Shown: positions 1 through 10,001 of the stretch, piece by piece | Numbering within the stretch: the first letter of the stretch is position 1 | How the letters are laid out: each line of letters begins with the position of its first letter | Origin: Protea cynaroides | Taxonomy: Eukaryota > Streptophyta > Magnoliopsida > Proteales > Proteaceae | Direction: 5' to 3' | Length of the DNA: 64,000 nt | Assembly (NCBI GenBank): GCA_028583415.1 | Contig: CM053272.1 | Coordinates: forward strand, 70,105,439-70,169,438 | The notes under the pieces: generated by a model | Told to the model about the DNA's origin: nothing | Database searches by the model: none | What the model saw: the letters and a program-made list of their open reading frames with translations, nothing else | Program-made: the position numbers and the translations under genes

Positions 1-2680
1 TTCATATGGGGCCATCTGAATTGTAGCCTGATAACTGTTGTTGTAGCTAACTTCGATAAGTGATAGCTTCTCATCCCAAGCTCCTTTGAAATCTAATGCA
101 CAAGCTCGGAGCATGTCTTCCAAAATTTGAATAGTTCGCTCTAACTGTCCGTCCGTCTGAGGGTGAAAAGTTGTACTGAACTTCAACTTGGTTCCCATAG
201 CTTTTTGTAATCCTTCCCAGAACTTCGATGTAAAACGGGGATCTCTGTCAGATACTATACTCTCTGAAACGCCATGAAGTCTGACTATATTATCAACATA
301 TAACTTGGCCAGTTTCTCCATGGTATACTGAGGTCTGACCGCAATAAATCGAGCTGTCTTGGTGAGTCGATCTACTATAACCCAAACTGCATCCACTGAC
401 CTTGGTGTCAAAGGTAGGCCAGTGACGAAATCCATGGTGATACAATCCCACTTCCACGCAGGTTCCGGTAATGGCTGTAGTAAACCTGTGGGTCTTTGCC
501 TTTCCGCTTTAACTTGTTGACAATTCAGACACTGGAACACAAAACGAACTATATCTGCTTTCATACCCCTCCACCAATATAGTCTTCTTAGATCATGGTA
601 CATCTTGGTACTTCCTGGATGTACCGAATATGGAGTATAATGAGCTTCAGTCATAACTCGGTCTCTGATATCGCAGTCTTCGCTCTCAGGTATACATAAC
701 CGTCCACGATACTTGAGTACCTTGTCTGAGTCCAAGGTAAAGTCAGGATTGCACGTACCCTTCTCTAAGTCTTCCTGCACTGTCTTGAGATATGGATCCT
801 GTAGGATTGCTACCTTGACTTCATCAACTAGATCCGGTGAGATCTTCAATGTGGCGAACATCATAGTGAACTTATGAATCAAGCCTTGCTCAACTGGATC
901 TTCTGCAGTTTCAATTATATGCTCTTTGTCACCTTCGATTGAACTAGAGGCTGCGGCACACAATGCAGCATTTGTACTTGGTCCTGCCTTAGGTTTCGAT
1001 GCCCACTTTCTGCTTAAGGCGTCAGCCACAACATTTGCTTTGCCCGGATGGTACTGGATGTCGCAATCATAATCTTTTAACAATTTCAACCATCTCCTCT
1101 GTCTCATATTCAGATCCTTCTGAGTGAAAAGATAAGTTAAGCTCTTGTGATCTGACTTGATCTGAAACTTCTCGCCGTAGAAGTAGTGTCTCCAAGTCTT
1201 GATTGCGTGAATAACCACTGCCAGCTCCAAGTCATGCATAGGATAGTTCTTCTCATGCTCTTTTAACTGTCTTGATGCGTAAGCAATCACCTGTTCTCCC
1301 TGCATCAATACACACCCAATACCCAACCCTGAAGCATCCGTATATAAGGTAAACGGAACGCTTGGTTCTGGGATGGTCAAGATAGGTGCAGAGACAAGTC
1401 TTGACTTCAAAGTCTGAAAGCACTTCTCACACTCATCTGTCCATATAAATTTCTCTCCCTTCTTGGTCAATCTGGTGAGTGGAACAGCGATCCTGGAGTA
1501 ATCTTCCACGAATCTTCTATAATTACCAGCCAACCCAAGGAAACTACGAATCTCCACAACAGATTTTGGTGCTTCCCATCCTACTATAGCAGCTATCTTG
1601 CTTGGATCAACCTTGATACCGTCTTCAGATACAACATGGCCCAAGAAAGCCACTTCCTTCAGCCAAAACTCGCACTTCTTGAATTTTGCATAAAGCTTCA
1701 CCTGTCTCAGCCGTTGTAGGGCTGCCCTCAAATGCGCTGTATGAGTCTCCATGTCCTTAGAGTAGATCAATATGTCATCGATGAATACGATGACCGAAGT
1801 GTCCAACATATCATGAAAAGCTCGGTTCATCAGTTCCATAAACGACGCTGGAGCATTGGTCAACCCGAAAGACATAACTAGAAACTCATAATGCCCATAC
1901 CTCGTCCTGAAAGCAGTCTTCGGAATATCTCCGGCCTTGATCTTCAATTGGTGATACCCCGATCGGAGATCGATCTTTGAGAAAACCTTTGCACACCTCG
2001 GAATGGTCAAACAAGTCATCGATCCTAGGCAAAGGATACCGATTCTTGATCGTCAACTTGTTCAGCTCACGGTAGTCAATACATAGTCGTACACTTCCAT
2101 CCTTCTTCTTGACGAATAATACAGGTGCTCCCTAAGGCGATATACTAGGTCGTATGAAGCCCTTATCCAACAATTCTTGTAATTGGGTCTTCAACTCCTT
2201 TAACTCGGTCGGGGCCATCCTGTATGGTGCTTTAGACACCGGCGCCGAACCTGGCATAAGTTCTATCACAAATTCTGTAGCCCTGTCTAGTGGTAAACCT
2301 GGAAGCTCCTCTGGAAACACATCTGGGAACTCCCGAACCACATCTATATCTTCCATCTTGAGTGACTCTGCCGTGAGATCGACTACAGATACTAGATAAC
2401 CCACTCCCCCTTTCTCTAAGCATCTCTTAGCTTTTAGGGCGGAGAGGATCAGCTTCCGCTTCCTAGATAGCTTGATCCCAACGAAACTATATTCCCTTCC
2501 CTCTTTGTCAGTAAGCACAAGCTTCCTTTCACCACATAAAAGGACGGCCGAATGATGGCCTAGCCAATCCATTTCCAAAATGACATCAAAGTCTGCCATC
2601 TCAAGTAGTACTAGGCTTGCTTCTAAGTCTCGACCCTCAATACATACAGTACATGGTCCGTAATATTCGGTCAAAGCCAC
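1..2680 (-). pseudogene. pol of element A (PR-RT-RNase H-integrase), broken and partial
   Basis: The frame opens at 2680 with the end of an aspartic protease domain (DVILEMDWLGHHSAV, near 2560-2605), then the RT N terminus. A TAG at 2132-2134 interrupts it where the family has a conserved Trp. The RT continues (KKKDGSVRLCIDYRELN near 2060-2110), shifts frame near 1985, and then stays open to the window edge. In that stretch are the RT catalytic FIDD (about 1775-1790), the RNase H block, the integrase zinc-finger region (about 520-660) and the integrase core. The HPQTDGQ signature lies near 140-170 and the frame is cut by the window edge soon after. It would encode the replication enzymes but cannot make a full polyprotein as it stands. 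Confidence 0.88.
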
Positions 2681-2855
2681 TTCGACTTCTAGTGGAGAGC
2701 GAACTATCTAGCTTGGGTTCAAATGCTTGATTGGTAACTCCATTCGCTTCCCAAAAGAAATAGAAACAAAGGAGTGCGTGGCCCCAGAGTCAAATAATAC
2801 TCTGGCGGGTATACCAGCTACATTTACAATTCCTGAAATTTATTGCCCCTTAGTT

Positions 2856-4143
2856 CTACATGCTCATGCAAACTGAAAGAATAAACCAAATAGTAAGGGA
2901 TAGAGTCATACCAGTTACCACATCAGGTGATGCGGCTGCCTCTTCAGTGGTGACCGCATACACTTTTCCTTGCTGGGGAGCTTGCTTCTTAGGTAGAGTG
3001 CAGTTCCTTGCGACATGTCCCAGCTGCTGACAGTTATAACATTTGATATTTGGGTTGTGTCCAGCGAACTGTGGCACAGGTGGTGCCAGGTTGTTTCTCG
3101 CAGGTGTTGTAGCGGTCTGTGCCCTGTATGGGCGGAATGGTCTAGTATTACCGCCACCCGAGCTCTCACTAGCAGATCTCTTCACTCCCCTGTTCTGAGC
3201 GAAGAAGCTGTCCCTCTGACTAGACTCTATCACCCTCGCAACCTGCACAGCCTTGTTGTAGATCTTCTTGTCCAGACCCAAGAGGTGCTCTCTGATGCTT
3301 CCACATAGTCTCATGGTGAACCTACGTGTCTTGGTCTCCTCCTCTTGCATACTGGCCGGTGCGAAGAAAAATAGCTCTTCGTACCTCTGCTGATAAGCAT
3401 CTACGGTCGACTGAGACTGCTGCAGATTGAGAAACTCTCTCTCCATTTGATCTTTGAAGCTCTTCGGAAAGTATTTATCAAAGAAAGCAGCTTTAAACAC
3501 TTCCCAATCAACCAGTGTATACTTATTCTCCAGATATGCCCGAGTAGAATTCCACCAAGCATTTGCGTCTTCTTTCAACATATGAGTGGCAAACAGAACC
3601 TTTTCCTCCTCAGTACAAGTCATCAATCGGAAGTTCTTTTCCATCTCAGCAACCCACTGTGCTGGCCACAATGGTTTCCCTGTCCTGCCCGTGAACGATG
3701 AAGGTTTCAACTTCAAGAATCTGTCCACTGACCTGCTCAGATCATGCTTTCCCTGCGTGTCTGCTCCGTACCATGGTGGTGGATACGGATAAGTTCCTGG
3801 GTACGCAGAAGGCGACGAAAACCGATGTGGTGGTGGTACGTTCTGTGCTTGGCCCCCTCGGCCTTGGGCTACTCTGCATCGATTGGGTAGTATTAATTCC
3901 TCCTGACTCGGGCGTATTTCCAGCGGGAACAGAACCTGTTGACCTGAGCATCTTCAGTACCTCGCTTAGAAATTCCTTCTGTTGAGCCTGCATCTGATAG
4001 ACCAAGTTTGTAACAATGGTCTCAGAATTCCTGTGAGGTGGGCCAGGTAAATTTGTCGGCACTTCTGGGACCTGTTCCTCCTCTACTTCAGGACTTGGTT
4101 CTCTAACCTGGTCTTGTTCAACTTGTTCTTCTTCTAGGCGCAT
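2856..4143 (-). pseudogene. gag of element A, frameshifted
   Basis: The 290-codon part (3728-2856) carries the plant retrotransposon gag domain (WPAQWVAEMEKNFRLM, KEDANAWWNSTRAYL, FKAAFFDKYFPKSF) and a CCHC zinc knuckle, CYNCQQLGHVARNC, near 3000-3045. The N-terminal acidic Glu/Pro-rich part (4143-3742) is in another frame, with the shift near 3730-3850. gag and the protease part of pol are also in different frames, so the element is inactive as it stands. The same acidic N terminus followed by a NLPG-like stretch is seen in the gag remnant of element I near 53950-54110. Confidence 0.85.
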
Positions 4144-4349
4144 CCTGGCCTGATGACGCTTTCGCCCCCTTCAACCGTTCCCGCCTGCCATCTCAGACTA
4201 TTTTATTTGGATCTGAGAAGAAGACATAACACGTGAGAACATCAATAATAGTAGTGTTAGTCTTGAATAATGCAAGGGGAAATAGTCGAGAAGTAACATT
4301 TCAATTTACATAATTTTAGAAATTTTAAATTCAATTTTTCTGGCTCTTT

Positions 4350-4605
4350 GGTGCGTACCGGTCGCAACATACCGGTCGCACCCTTGTGGGATATGCTGCG
4401 GCCGGTATAGTCGACCGGTCAGAATTAAAATTCTGACCGAGACATAGCGGTCGTAACATACCGGTCGACACCCTGTATACAGTGTTGCGACCGGTATAGT
4501 TGACCGGTCAGAATAAAATTTCTGACCGAGAAATAGCGGTCGCATATATCTGGGTGATACCGGTCGACCGGTATAGGCAAAACCGTCGACCGGTATGCCT
4601 ATATT
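4350..4605. repeat. GGTCG-core motif cluster upstream of the antisense gene of A
   Basis: About a dozen copies of a GGTCG core in both orientations (ACCGGTCGCA, CATACCGGTCG, GACCGGTATAG, ACCGGTCGACCGGTAT) lie in 250 bp. Larger sub-repeats are present: a block ending in GACCGGTCAGAAT followed by TTCTGACCGAGA occurs twice (about 4415-4445 and 4503-4532). The cluster stops just before the TATA box at 4609. The same ACCGGTCGCA variant occurs in A's own LTR (8100-8250 and 8796-8880). Confidence 0.8.
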
Positions 4606-4608
4606 GGT

Positions 4609-4616
4609 TATAAAAT
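4609..4616 (+). promoter_or_regulatory. TATA box of the antisense gene
   Basis: TATAAAAT follows the motif cluster directly. About 120 bp downstream is a plausible 5' splice site (CTCTAG/GTATGA), which implies a short untranslated first exon starting near 4640. This is inferred from composition and spacing only. Confidence 0.5.
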
Positions 4617-4738
4617 CGGGAATTCCTCCTCCTTTCTTTTCCGGTGGTGATTCCTCTTTGGAGACTGAGTTGCTACAGTCCGATCGGTGCTATTTGAAGG
4701 CGATTTCTTCCACTCAAGAGCTAATACATCGTCTCTAG

Positions 4739-5176
4739 GTATGATCCCTCCCTCCCCATCATCTCTTTATCATTTTCCCATATCGTCTATATGTAGAAAT
4801 CTAGGTTTTTCTTTGTTCGAGATGTTTCAACCATAGGAACTCTTTTCCTTCGGCTTGGAAAGGGTTTAGGGACCCCCAAGAGCAAAAGCCCTCAACTAAT
4901 TTGGGGTTCCACCGAAAGGTTTACATAAAAATCGAATTTTTCATATTTTGACCTAGGTTTTCAAAAAAAAATTTTGAAATTTCTAATTTTTCTTAAATTC
5001 TTGAAATTTCTCATTTGAATTGCTTGTGATTGGTTTGTTGAAGAGTGTGGGGGTTACGTAAGCCCTCCTCCCCATGTTTTTGGGTGAGTTCGAGGCTTTT
5101 TCCCAAAATGCTGACGTTATGCTGTCGAAATTTCGAAAATTTTCTAACTTTTATCTTATTTTCTTTTGTTTTGCAG
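4739..5176 (+). other. Predicted 5'-UTR intron of the antisense gene
   Basis: A donor GTATGA at 4739 and a T-rich acceptor TTTTGTTTTGCAG ending at 5176 bound a 438-bp AT-rich stretch. The acceptor ends six bases before the ATG at 5183. Upstream codons in the same frame are open back to 5045 but read as T-rich intron sequence, which is why the start at 5183 is preferred. Confidence 0.55.
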
Positions 5177-5182
5177 TTTAAA

Positions 5183-6427
5183 ATGGCTCCTAGACACGCT
5201 CTCGGGAAACGCTCACATGGCTCTAGTTCTCGGGTTCCCTCACCACCAGTTCCACAGCTAGATGAGCTATGGTTTCGCTCCTTGGAAGCTCAAGCTCGGT
5301 TTCCATGGTTTGATAATAAAAGTATTGAATCAGGGCGCCGGGTCAACCTGGAACAACTGCACCGATTCAATGTGGAGACGGCTTTTGGCGCTCTAGGTTG
5401 GTTGCCGGTTATTTCATACACAGAGACCACACGCCCTAACTTGGTCAAGCAATTCTATGCGAACTTGGAACTTGAAGGGGATGTCGAGGATATGAACCAG
5501 TGTAGGGATCTACGTATCACCAGCTACGTCCGGGGTGTGCATATTTCTTTTAACACCCATCAGTTGGCTGATCTTCTTGGGATTCCCAACGATGGAGATT
5601 TGGTGTACTGCGCCCCCAAGGCGAAAGGTTATTTGACTGATGATTTGCACCGAGAGATAGCGCATCAGATCTTAAACCCTGGAGCCCCTATGAAGGCGGC
5701 TAGCCTGAGGCCTATACCTCGGGTATATAGTCGCATTATTCAACACAACATAGTACCACAGAGCGGCCACTACAGTGAGTTGTCCCAGCTCACCCAGTAC
5801 GTCACTTATTGCGTCTGCACAGGGGAGCGGATCTCACTTCCCTACCTCATCATCCGGACTATGCATCGCGCGGCCATGGCTGGTCGGGCCAGCAACCTTC
5901 CATATGGCAGTCTCGTCACTTTCCTTCTTCGCCGTCTGGGCGTGAGCTTGAGAGGAGAGGTAGCCGTTGAGGACACCATGACATCCGACATCGATTGGGA
6001 TGCTATACAGAGGATGCAGATGGTCGATCTGCCGGTTAGTGACGAAGAGTTGGAGGCTCGCCCTCGTCCACTTGGGAGAGTAGCAGCGGCAGCAGCAGCA
6101 GCAGCCGCGGCCAATGCGGTCTATGCGGCAGAGATGGGTGATGACGATGATGACGATATGGCTGGGGAAGCACCAGTGCCTGCCCCACAGCCTGCACCTG
6201 CACCACCACCATCTGTCCCCACAGCTGGACCATCTCAGCCTCCTCCCGACTCAGTGATGGGTATGTTTATGGAGCTCAGGGACGCTCAGCGAGAGATGAG
6301 CCGTGACTTAGCACAGTTGACTCGCAGCCTCCGAGTCACACAGGATCAGGTGCACTGGCTCAGGGTCGCTTACGAGCGAGACTATGATATAGCGGACCCC
6401 ATACCTCCTAGGCCCCCTACCCCATGA
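5183..6427 (+). CDS. Antisense gene of element A: putative plant transposon protein (PF20167-like)
   Basis: An intact 414-codon frame lies on the strand opposite to A's gag and pol, between primer site and gag. Residues about 20-260 resemble the plant 'putative plant transposon protein' family (Transposase_32 type): an aromatic-rich start (LWFRSLEAQARFPWF), VKQFYANLELEGDV, VRGVHISFNTHQLADLLGIP and an ISLPYLIIRTMHRAA segment. Then follow an alanine run (about 305-318), an aspartate run (MGDDDDDD), a proline-rich linker and a C-terminal coiled-coil-like segment (MFMELRDAQREMSRDLAQL). The biochemical role of the family is unknown. It has its own TATA box and predicted 5' intron. It is intact although the host element's gag and pol are broken. 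The product is inferred from recalled family patterns, so a profile search should confirm it. Confidence 0.75.
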   Translation: MAPRHALGKRSHGSSSRVPSPPVPQLDELWFRSLEAQARFPWFDNKSIESGRRVNLEQLHRFNVETAFGALGWLPVISYTETTRPNLVKQFYANLELEGDVEDMNQCRDLRITSYVRGVHISFNTHQLADLLGIPNDGDLVYCAPKAKGYLTDDLHREIAHQILNPGAPMKAASLRPIPRVYSRIIQHNIVPQSGHYSELSQLTQYVTYCVCTGERISLPYLIIRTMHRAAMAGRASNLPYGSLVTFLLRRLGVSLRGEVAVEDTMTSDIDWDAIQRMQMVDLPVSDEELEARPRPLGRVAAAAAAAAAANAVYAAEMGDDDDDDMAGEAPVPAPQPAPAPPPSVPTAGPSQPPPDSVMGMFMELRDAQREMSRDLAQLTRSLRVTQDQVHWLRVAYERDYDIADPIPPRPPTP

Positions 6428-6637
6428 TTTTTCTTTCACTTACTCATGACTGTTTTACATATAATAGGGTAACTGTCCGGTTTGTGGACCGTACCCTGTA
6501 GCACAATCTCATTTGATACTCATTTTCTTGTTTAATGAAAATTTCAAGGTTTTTCCTAACTAGTGTATGTGCACATGTTAAGTTTCATATTTAACATAGT
6601 ATATTATTCTCTTAGTCCGTCTCAGGTATCAAACAAT
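6428..6637. other. 3' flank of the antisense gene / leader of element A
   Basis: No coding potential is seen. For the antisense gene this is the 3' untranslated region, and AT-rich AATGAAAATTT near 6534-6544 could act as a poly(A) signal. For element A it is the untranslated leader next to the primer site. Confidence 0.35.
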
Positions 6638-6649
6638 GCTCTGATACCA
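6638..6649 (-). other. Primer-binding site of element A (tRNA-Met type)
   Basis: On the minus strand it reads TGGTATCAGAGC, the common plant initiator-tRNA-Met primer site. It lies three bases inside the LTR end GGTGTGACA. Confidence 0.9.
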
Positions 6650-6937
6650 AGTTGTCACACCCCAATTCTGATCCAACCAGAATGGTGTGAGTGAACCGTC
6701 ATTGAACCAACGGTTCACACCAGGATCTCGAATAAGCCGTGTCCACCCATACAAACCATTACACATAACCACAATCAGAATACAAATATACAGCGGAAGA
6801 CTTTAAATAGAATGAACTGAGTATCTATTGATAATTTAAATAAATATTCTATTATCCAAATTCAAACACATAAAATAAATATCTTTTACATCCCTTATAT
6901 CAAACGAAAATAACTGAAACGAATAAACAAAATCCGA

Positions 6938-8543
6938 TCACAGGTACACGCAGAAAGGGCACTCGCATGAAGCATCATGCTCGTCCTCCCCTACTTGTAC
7001 ATCCAGAGCAGCCACACCACCGTACGTCGGAGCGTTCACATAGTCGTCCACAGTGTAACCTGCATCAGCATCTAAAAACATGTATATATACAAGGGGTGA
7101 GCTACCAACACAGCTCAGTAAGATAATCAGACAGTTTCACAAGATTATGCATGAGTAACAATCAATTTTATGCTGGGGTCTGATTTTAAGTTTGCAATGT
7201 GTTATAGAAAGGTTTGGTGGCCCCCGCACCTCTATACACGAGTGTGTGGCACCTCATGGATCACACCCCCATTGGCCCACATACACCCATCATGGAATAG
7301 AGATAGAGCTAAGATACCCACGTACCTCCCCTGATACTCTACCCATACCAGTACCTAAGCCCCTACTGGCCAGGGCTCGCAAACTGGGCTCGCAACTAAC
7401 CAATCCTATATGTCATCAATGTATGCTCTATCCCAGCACAGCCGTCTACGGCATAGAGATAGAGCTAAGGCATTCCCACACCTCCCCTGATGCCCTATCC
7501 GTAACTAACTCACTAGGATAGAAACATAACGCAGGTAGACCCTATCCCAACATAACTCCCTACGGCATAGAGATAGAGCTAAAGCATCGTGGACAAGCCA
7601 GCATCGACTCGGAATCCATAGTACCACATAACAATGGCCGGGACAACCTCAATATCGGAGACCACTGTACCACGACCTTCCCCTGATACCCCAACCGTAC
7701 CAAGCTTGTTAAGACAGAATACTACAAAAGGTGCTAGTGTGAAGAGCGATCCCAGGCCCATGCCCCACTCCACACACTAACGAAAACAATCACATGCCTA
7801 ACAATCACATCCTATCAATGCATGAACAATAATAATAACTAAAAGTAAAGGATGGCATGTGAATATGCACAAACAACACATCTCATATAATCAGGTGATT
7901 AACAACAATTTACTGTCCATTAATTATTAGGTTTGGGTCAGATTCCCTTACCTGACGCTCGTTCGATAACTTGCTCCACGTCGCAAGGTCCAAACGATAT
8001 GTCACAAAGTCCTACAATATCATTAGGGTTTCATTAAAATAACATTCTTAGAGTCTCATGTTGATCGAAAACCAACAGGGTTACAAAATACCCTCACAGA
8101 GCTGACCGGCGGCAACATACCGGTCGCAGCTCTGTGGGGAAAGACTGGCGATCGGTATGGTCAGCCGGTCCCCACAGATAACCTCCCGAGAGGTAACGGT
8201 CGCAACATACCGGTCGCACTATGTGCAACCGGTATAGTCGACCGGTATGTCTTCGGAAGACCATACATGGGTTTTTCGACTGCCGACGATCATCCTCCAT
8301 GGATTTTCAGGGTTTCTCCTATTCATTCTAAGTCTAGGCTTTGAGTTAGAGTTATCCCCAACTCATTCAAGTCTCGTTTCGATGAATATCATCTCGAAAC
8401 TCAAATCTAAGGTTTGACGGCAACTTAAGGTTTATTAGCCAAATTAGGGTTTAGATCAATACCTACTTTGCAAGGTATTGATCCACCCACACAACTAACA
8501 TAGGATAAGAAGATGGATTCAAGCACTTACCGTTGACTGGCAT
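6938..8543 (-). CDS. Putative spliced micro-gene inside the LTR of A (44 codons)
   Basis: Exon 1 is 8543-8531 (ATG plus three codons plus one base) and exon 2 is 7059-6938. The predicted intron has donor GTAAGT at 8530 and acceptor GATGCAG at 7060. The split codon G/GT joins exon 1 in frame with the 40-codon frame of exon 2, which ends with TGA. The peptide begins TVDDYVNAPTYGG-like, is acidic in the middle and ends in a short Cys-rich tail (SCECPFC). The ATG is the first one downstream of the LTR TATA box. Length and frame of exon 2 match the copies in G, I and J. No known domain is recognised and expression is unproven. Confidence 0.45.
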
Positions 8544-8673
8544 AATGAGAGCGTCGTCGAACGGTAATGGCGGCACCTCCTTCTTCTTCCTAGCCCCTTC
8601 TCCTTTCCAACCTCTTTCTCTTCTCTAGGATTTGTGAGAGACAATGGAAAGGATTTGAGGAGGTTTAAGGGTG

Positions 8674-8681
8674 TATTTATA
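8674..8681 (-). promoter_or_regulatory. TATA box in the LTR of A
   Basis: TATAAATA on the minus strand, about 130 bp upstream of the exon 1 ATG of the LTR micro-gene and just downstream of a GGTCG motif cluster. It is the likely Pol II promoter of the element. Confidence 0.6.
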
Positions 8682-8989
8682 GGCTAGAAATAGGGTTTAG
8701 TAACCCTACTAGGATTAAGAAACTTCTAGGATTCGAAATCAGGAAAGCGGGACCCGCAGAGACCAATTTCCAGATTCCCGCACATAGCTGCGCAGGCCAT
8801 ACCAGTCGATCGGTACCAAGACCGGTACCATCGACCGGTATACCTAAAATCAGGTATAATTGGTCGACTTCGATCCGATTTTGTACCTGTTTGCTATCCG
8901 CTTGCCCCATCTGGCCCGGTGATGATCGGAAGACCTGTCATGACACAAAACCAAGGTTTAGACCGGGTTTTCAGAGTGCGGGTCTTACA

Positions 8990-9953
8990 AAAATAGCTTA
9001 TTTCATAGCTATACGATCTCAGTATACCCTAGAGAGGTTAGCCAAGCTATATGTGGTTAATATTGTCAGATTACATAGTGTACCTGAAAGCATTGTGTCC
9101 TAACCCATGCTTTACCTCAAAGTTTTGGGAAAGATTACAGAAGGCTATGGGTACAACGTTGAAGTTCAGTACTGCATTCCATCCTCAGACAGATGGACAG
9201 TCGGAGCGTACCATTCAGATTTTAGAAGATATGCTTCGAGCCTGTGTTATTGATTTCAAAGGCTCATGGGATGAAAAACTACCATTGATCGAGTTTGCCT
9301 ATAACAACAGTTATCAGGCTACTATACAGATGTCACCCTATGAAGCACTGTATGGTAGGAAGTGTCGAACTCCTTTGTTTTGGAATGAAGTTGGTGAACG
9401 GAGTATCGTTGGACCAGAATTTGTTGAAGAAACTTGTCGAGTAGTTGACATTATCAAGGAAAGAGTTAGAACAGCTCATAATCGTCAGAAACAATATGCA
9501 GATACTCGACATCGAGACCTTGAATTCATCGTAGGTGATATGGTATTCTTGAAAGTATCACCTATGCGAGGCTTAAAACTTTTCGGACAGAAAGGGAAGC
9601 TAAGTCCAAGATACGTCGGGCCATATGAGATTCTCGCTAAACGTGGGAAAGTAGTGTATCAGTTAGCACTACCCCCATATATGTCAAGTGTGCATGATGT
9701 ATTTCATATCTCATTACTGAAGAAGTACGTTAAAGATCCAATACACGTTTTAACAGTGGATCCACCGGATCTAACTGATGATTTGACAATCAAAGTAGCA
9801 CTAACTAAAATCACCAGCCGAAAGATTCAACGTCCAAGCAACCGTGATATTTATTATGTTAAGGTCACTTGGAGAAGCCAAGATATAGAAGAGGTCACAT
9901 GGGAAGAAGAGAATGCTATGCGAAAGCAATATCCTCATCTTTTTTACTCTTAA
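8990..9953 (+). pseudogene. Integrase C-terminal part and chromodomain of element B
   Basis: The frame resumes exactly at A's border with KIAYFIAIRSQYTLERLAKL, part of the integrase core. It hits a stop/frameshift near 9100-9105 and continues openly from there to the TAA at 9951. The second stretch contains KFWERLQKAMGTTLKFSTAF and FHPQTDGQSERTIQILEDML (with the core Glu), then NNSYQATIQMSPYEALYGRK, the GPYEIL and HDVFHISLLKKYV motifs of the C-terminal domain, and a chromodomain-like end (VTWRSQDIEEVTWEEENAM). The N-terminal part lies beyond A, outside the window. The single lesion visible here suggests B is younger than I. Confidence 0.88.
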
Positions 9954-9987
9954 GGTATGTGTAAATTTTAAGGACGAAATTTCTAAT

Positions 9988-10001
9988 AAGAGGGGGGGAG
10001 T
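9988..10001 (+). other. Polypurine tract of element B
   Basis: A purine run, AAGAGGGGGGGAG, lies immediately before the 3' LTR. It is the second-strand priming site. It is preceded by GGACGAAATTTCT, a motif also seen before the 3' LTR of I. Confidence 0.75.

Larger units (their letters stand above)
1..8989 (-). mobile_element. Ty3/gypsy Tekay/Del-like LTR retrotransposon A, left end outside window
   Basis: Read right to left, the element has a 5' LTR (6653-8989), a tRNA-Met-type primer site (6638-6649), an extra region with an antisense gene (about 4200-6600), gag (4143-2856) and pol (2680 to the window edge) in the order protease, RT, RNase H, integrase. The chromodomain and 3' LTR lie outside the window. 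The right border interrupts the integrase reading frame of element B, so A inserted into B. The target duplication cannot be checked because the other border is not visible. gag and pol are both broken by frameshifts and a stop. Family placement rests on the gag type, the gag-PR-RT-RH-IN order and LTR similarity to B, whose C terminus has a chromodomain. Confidence 0.9.
6653..8989 (-). repeat. 5' LTR of element A (2337 bp)
   Basis: On the minus strand it runs from TGTAAGACCCGCAC to GGGGTGTGACA, the same ends as the LTRs of I. In transcript order it holds a GGTCG motif cluster (8880-8796), a TATA box (8681-8674), a first exon with a GTAAGT donor, a second motif cluster (8250-8100), the GCATCAGGGG/AGCTCTATCTCTA repeat region (about 7570-7230) and a conserved terminal exon (7059-6938). 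Beyond it the integrase frame of B resumes at once at 8990. Confidence 0.92.

Noticed and set aside
5842..6233. Open frames on other strand/frames within the antisense gene of A
   Set aside because: They shadow the alanine and proline repeats of the 414-codon frame and have no family features.
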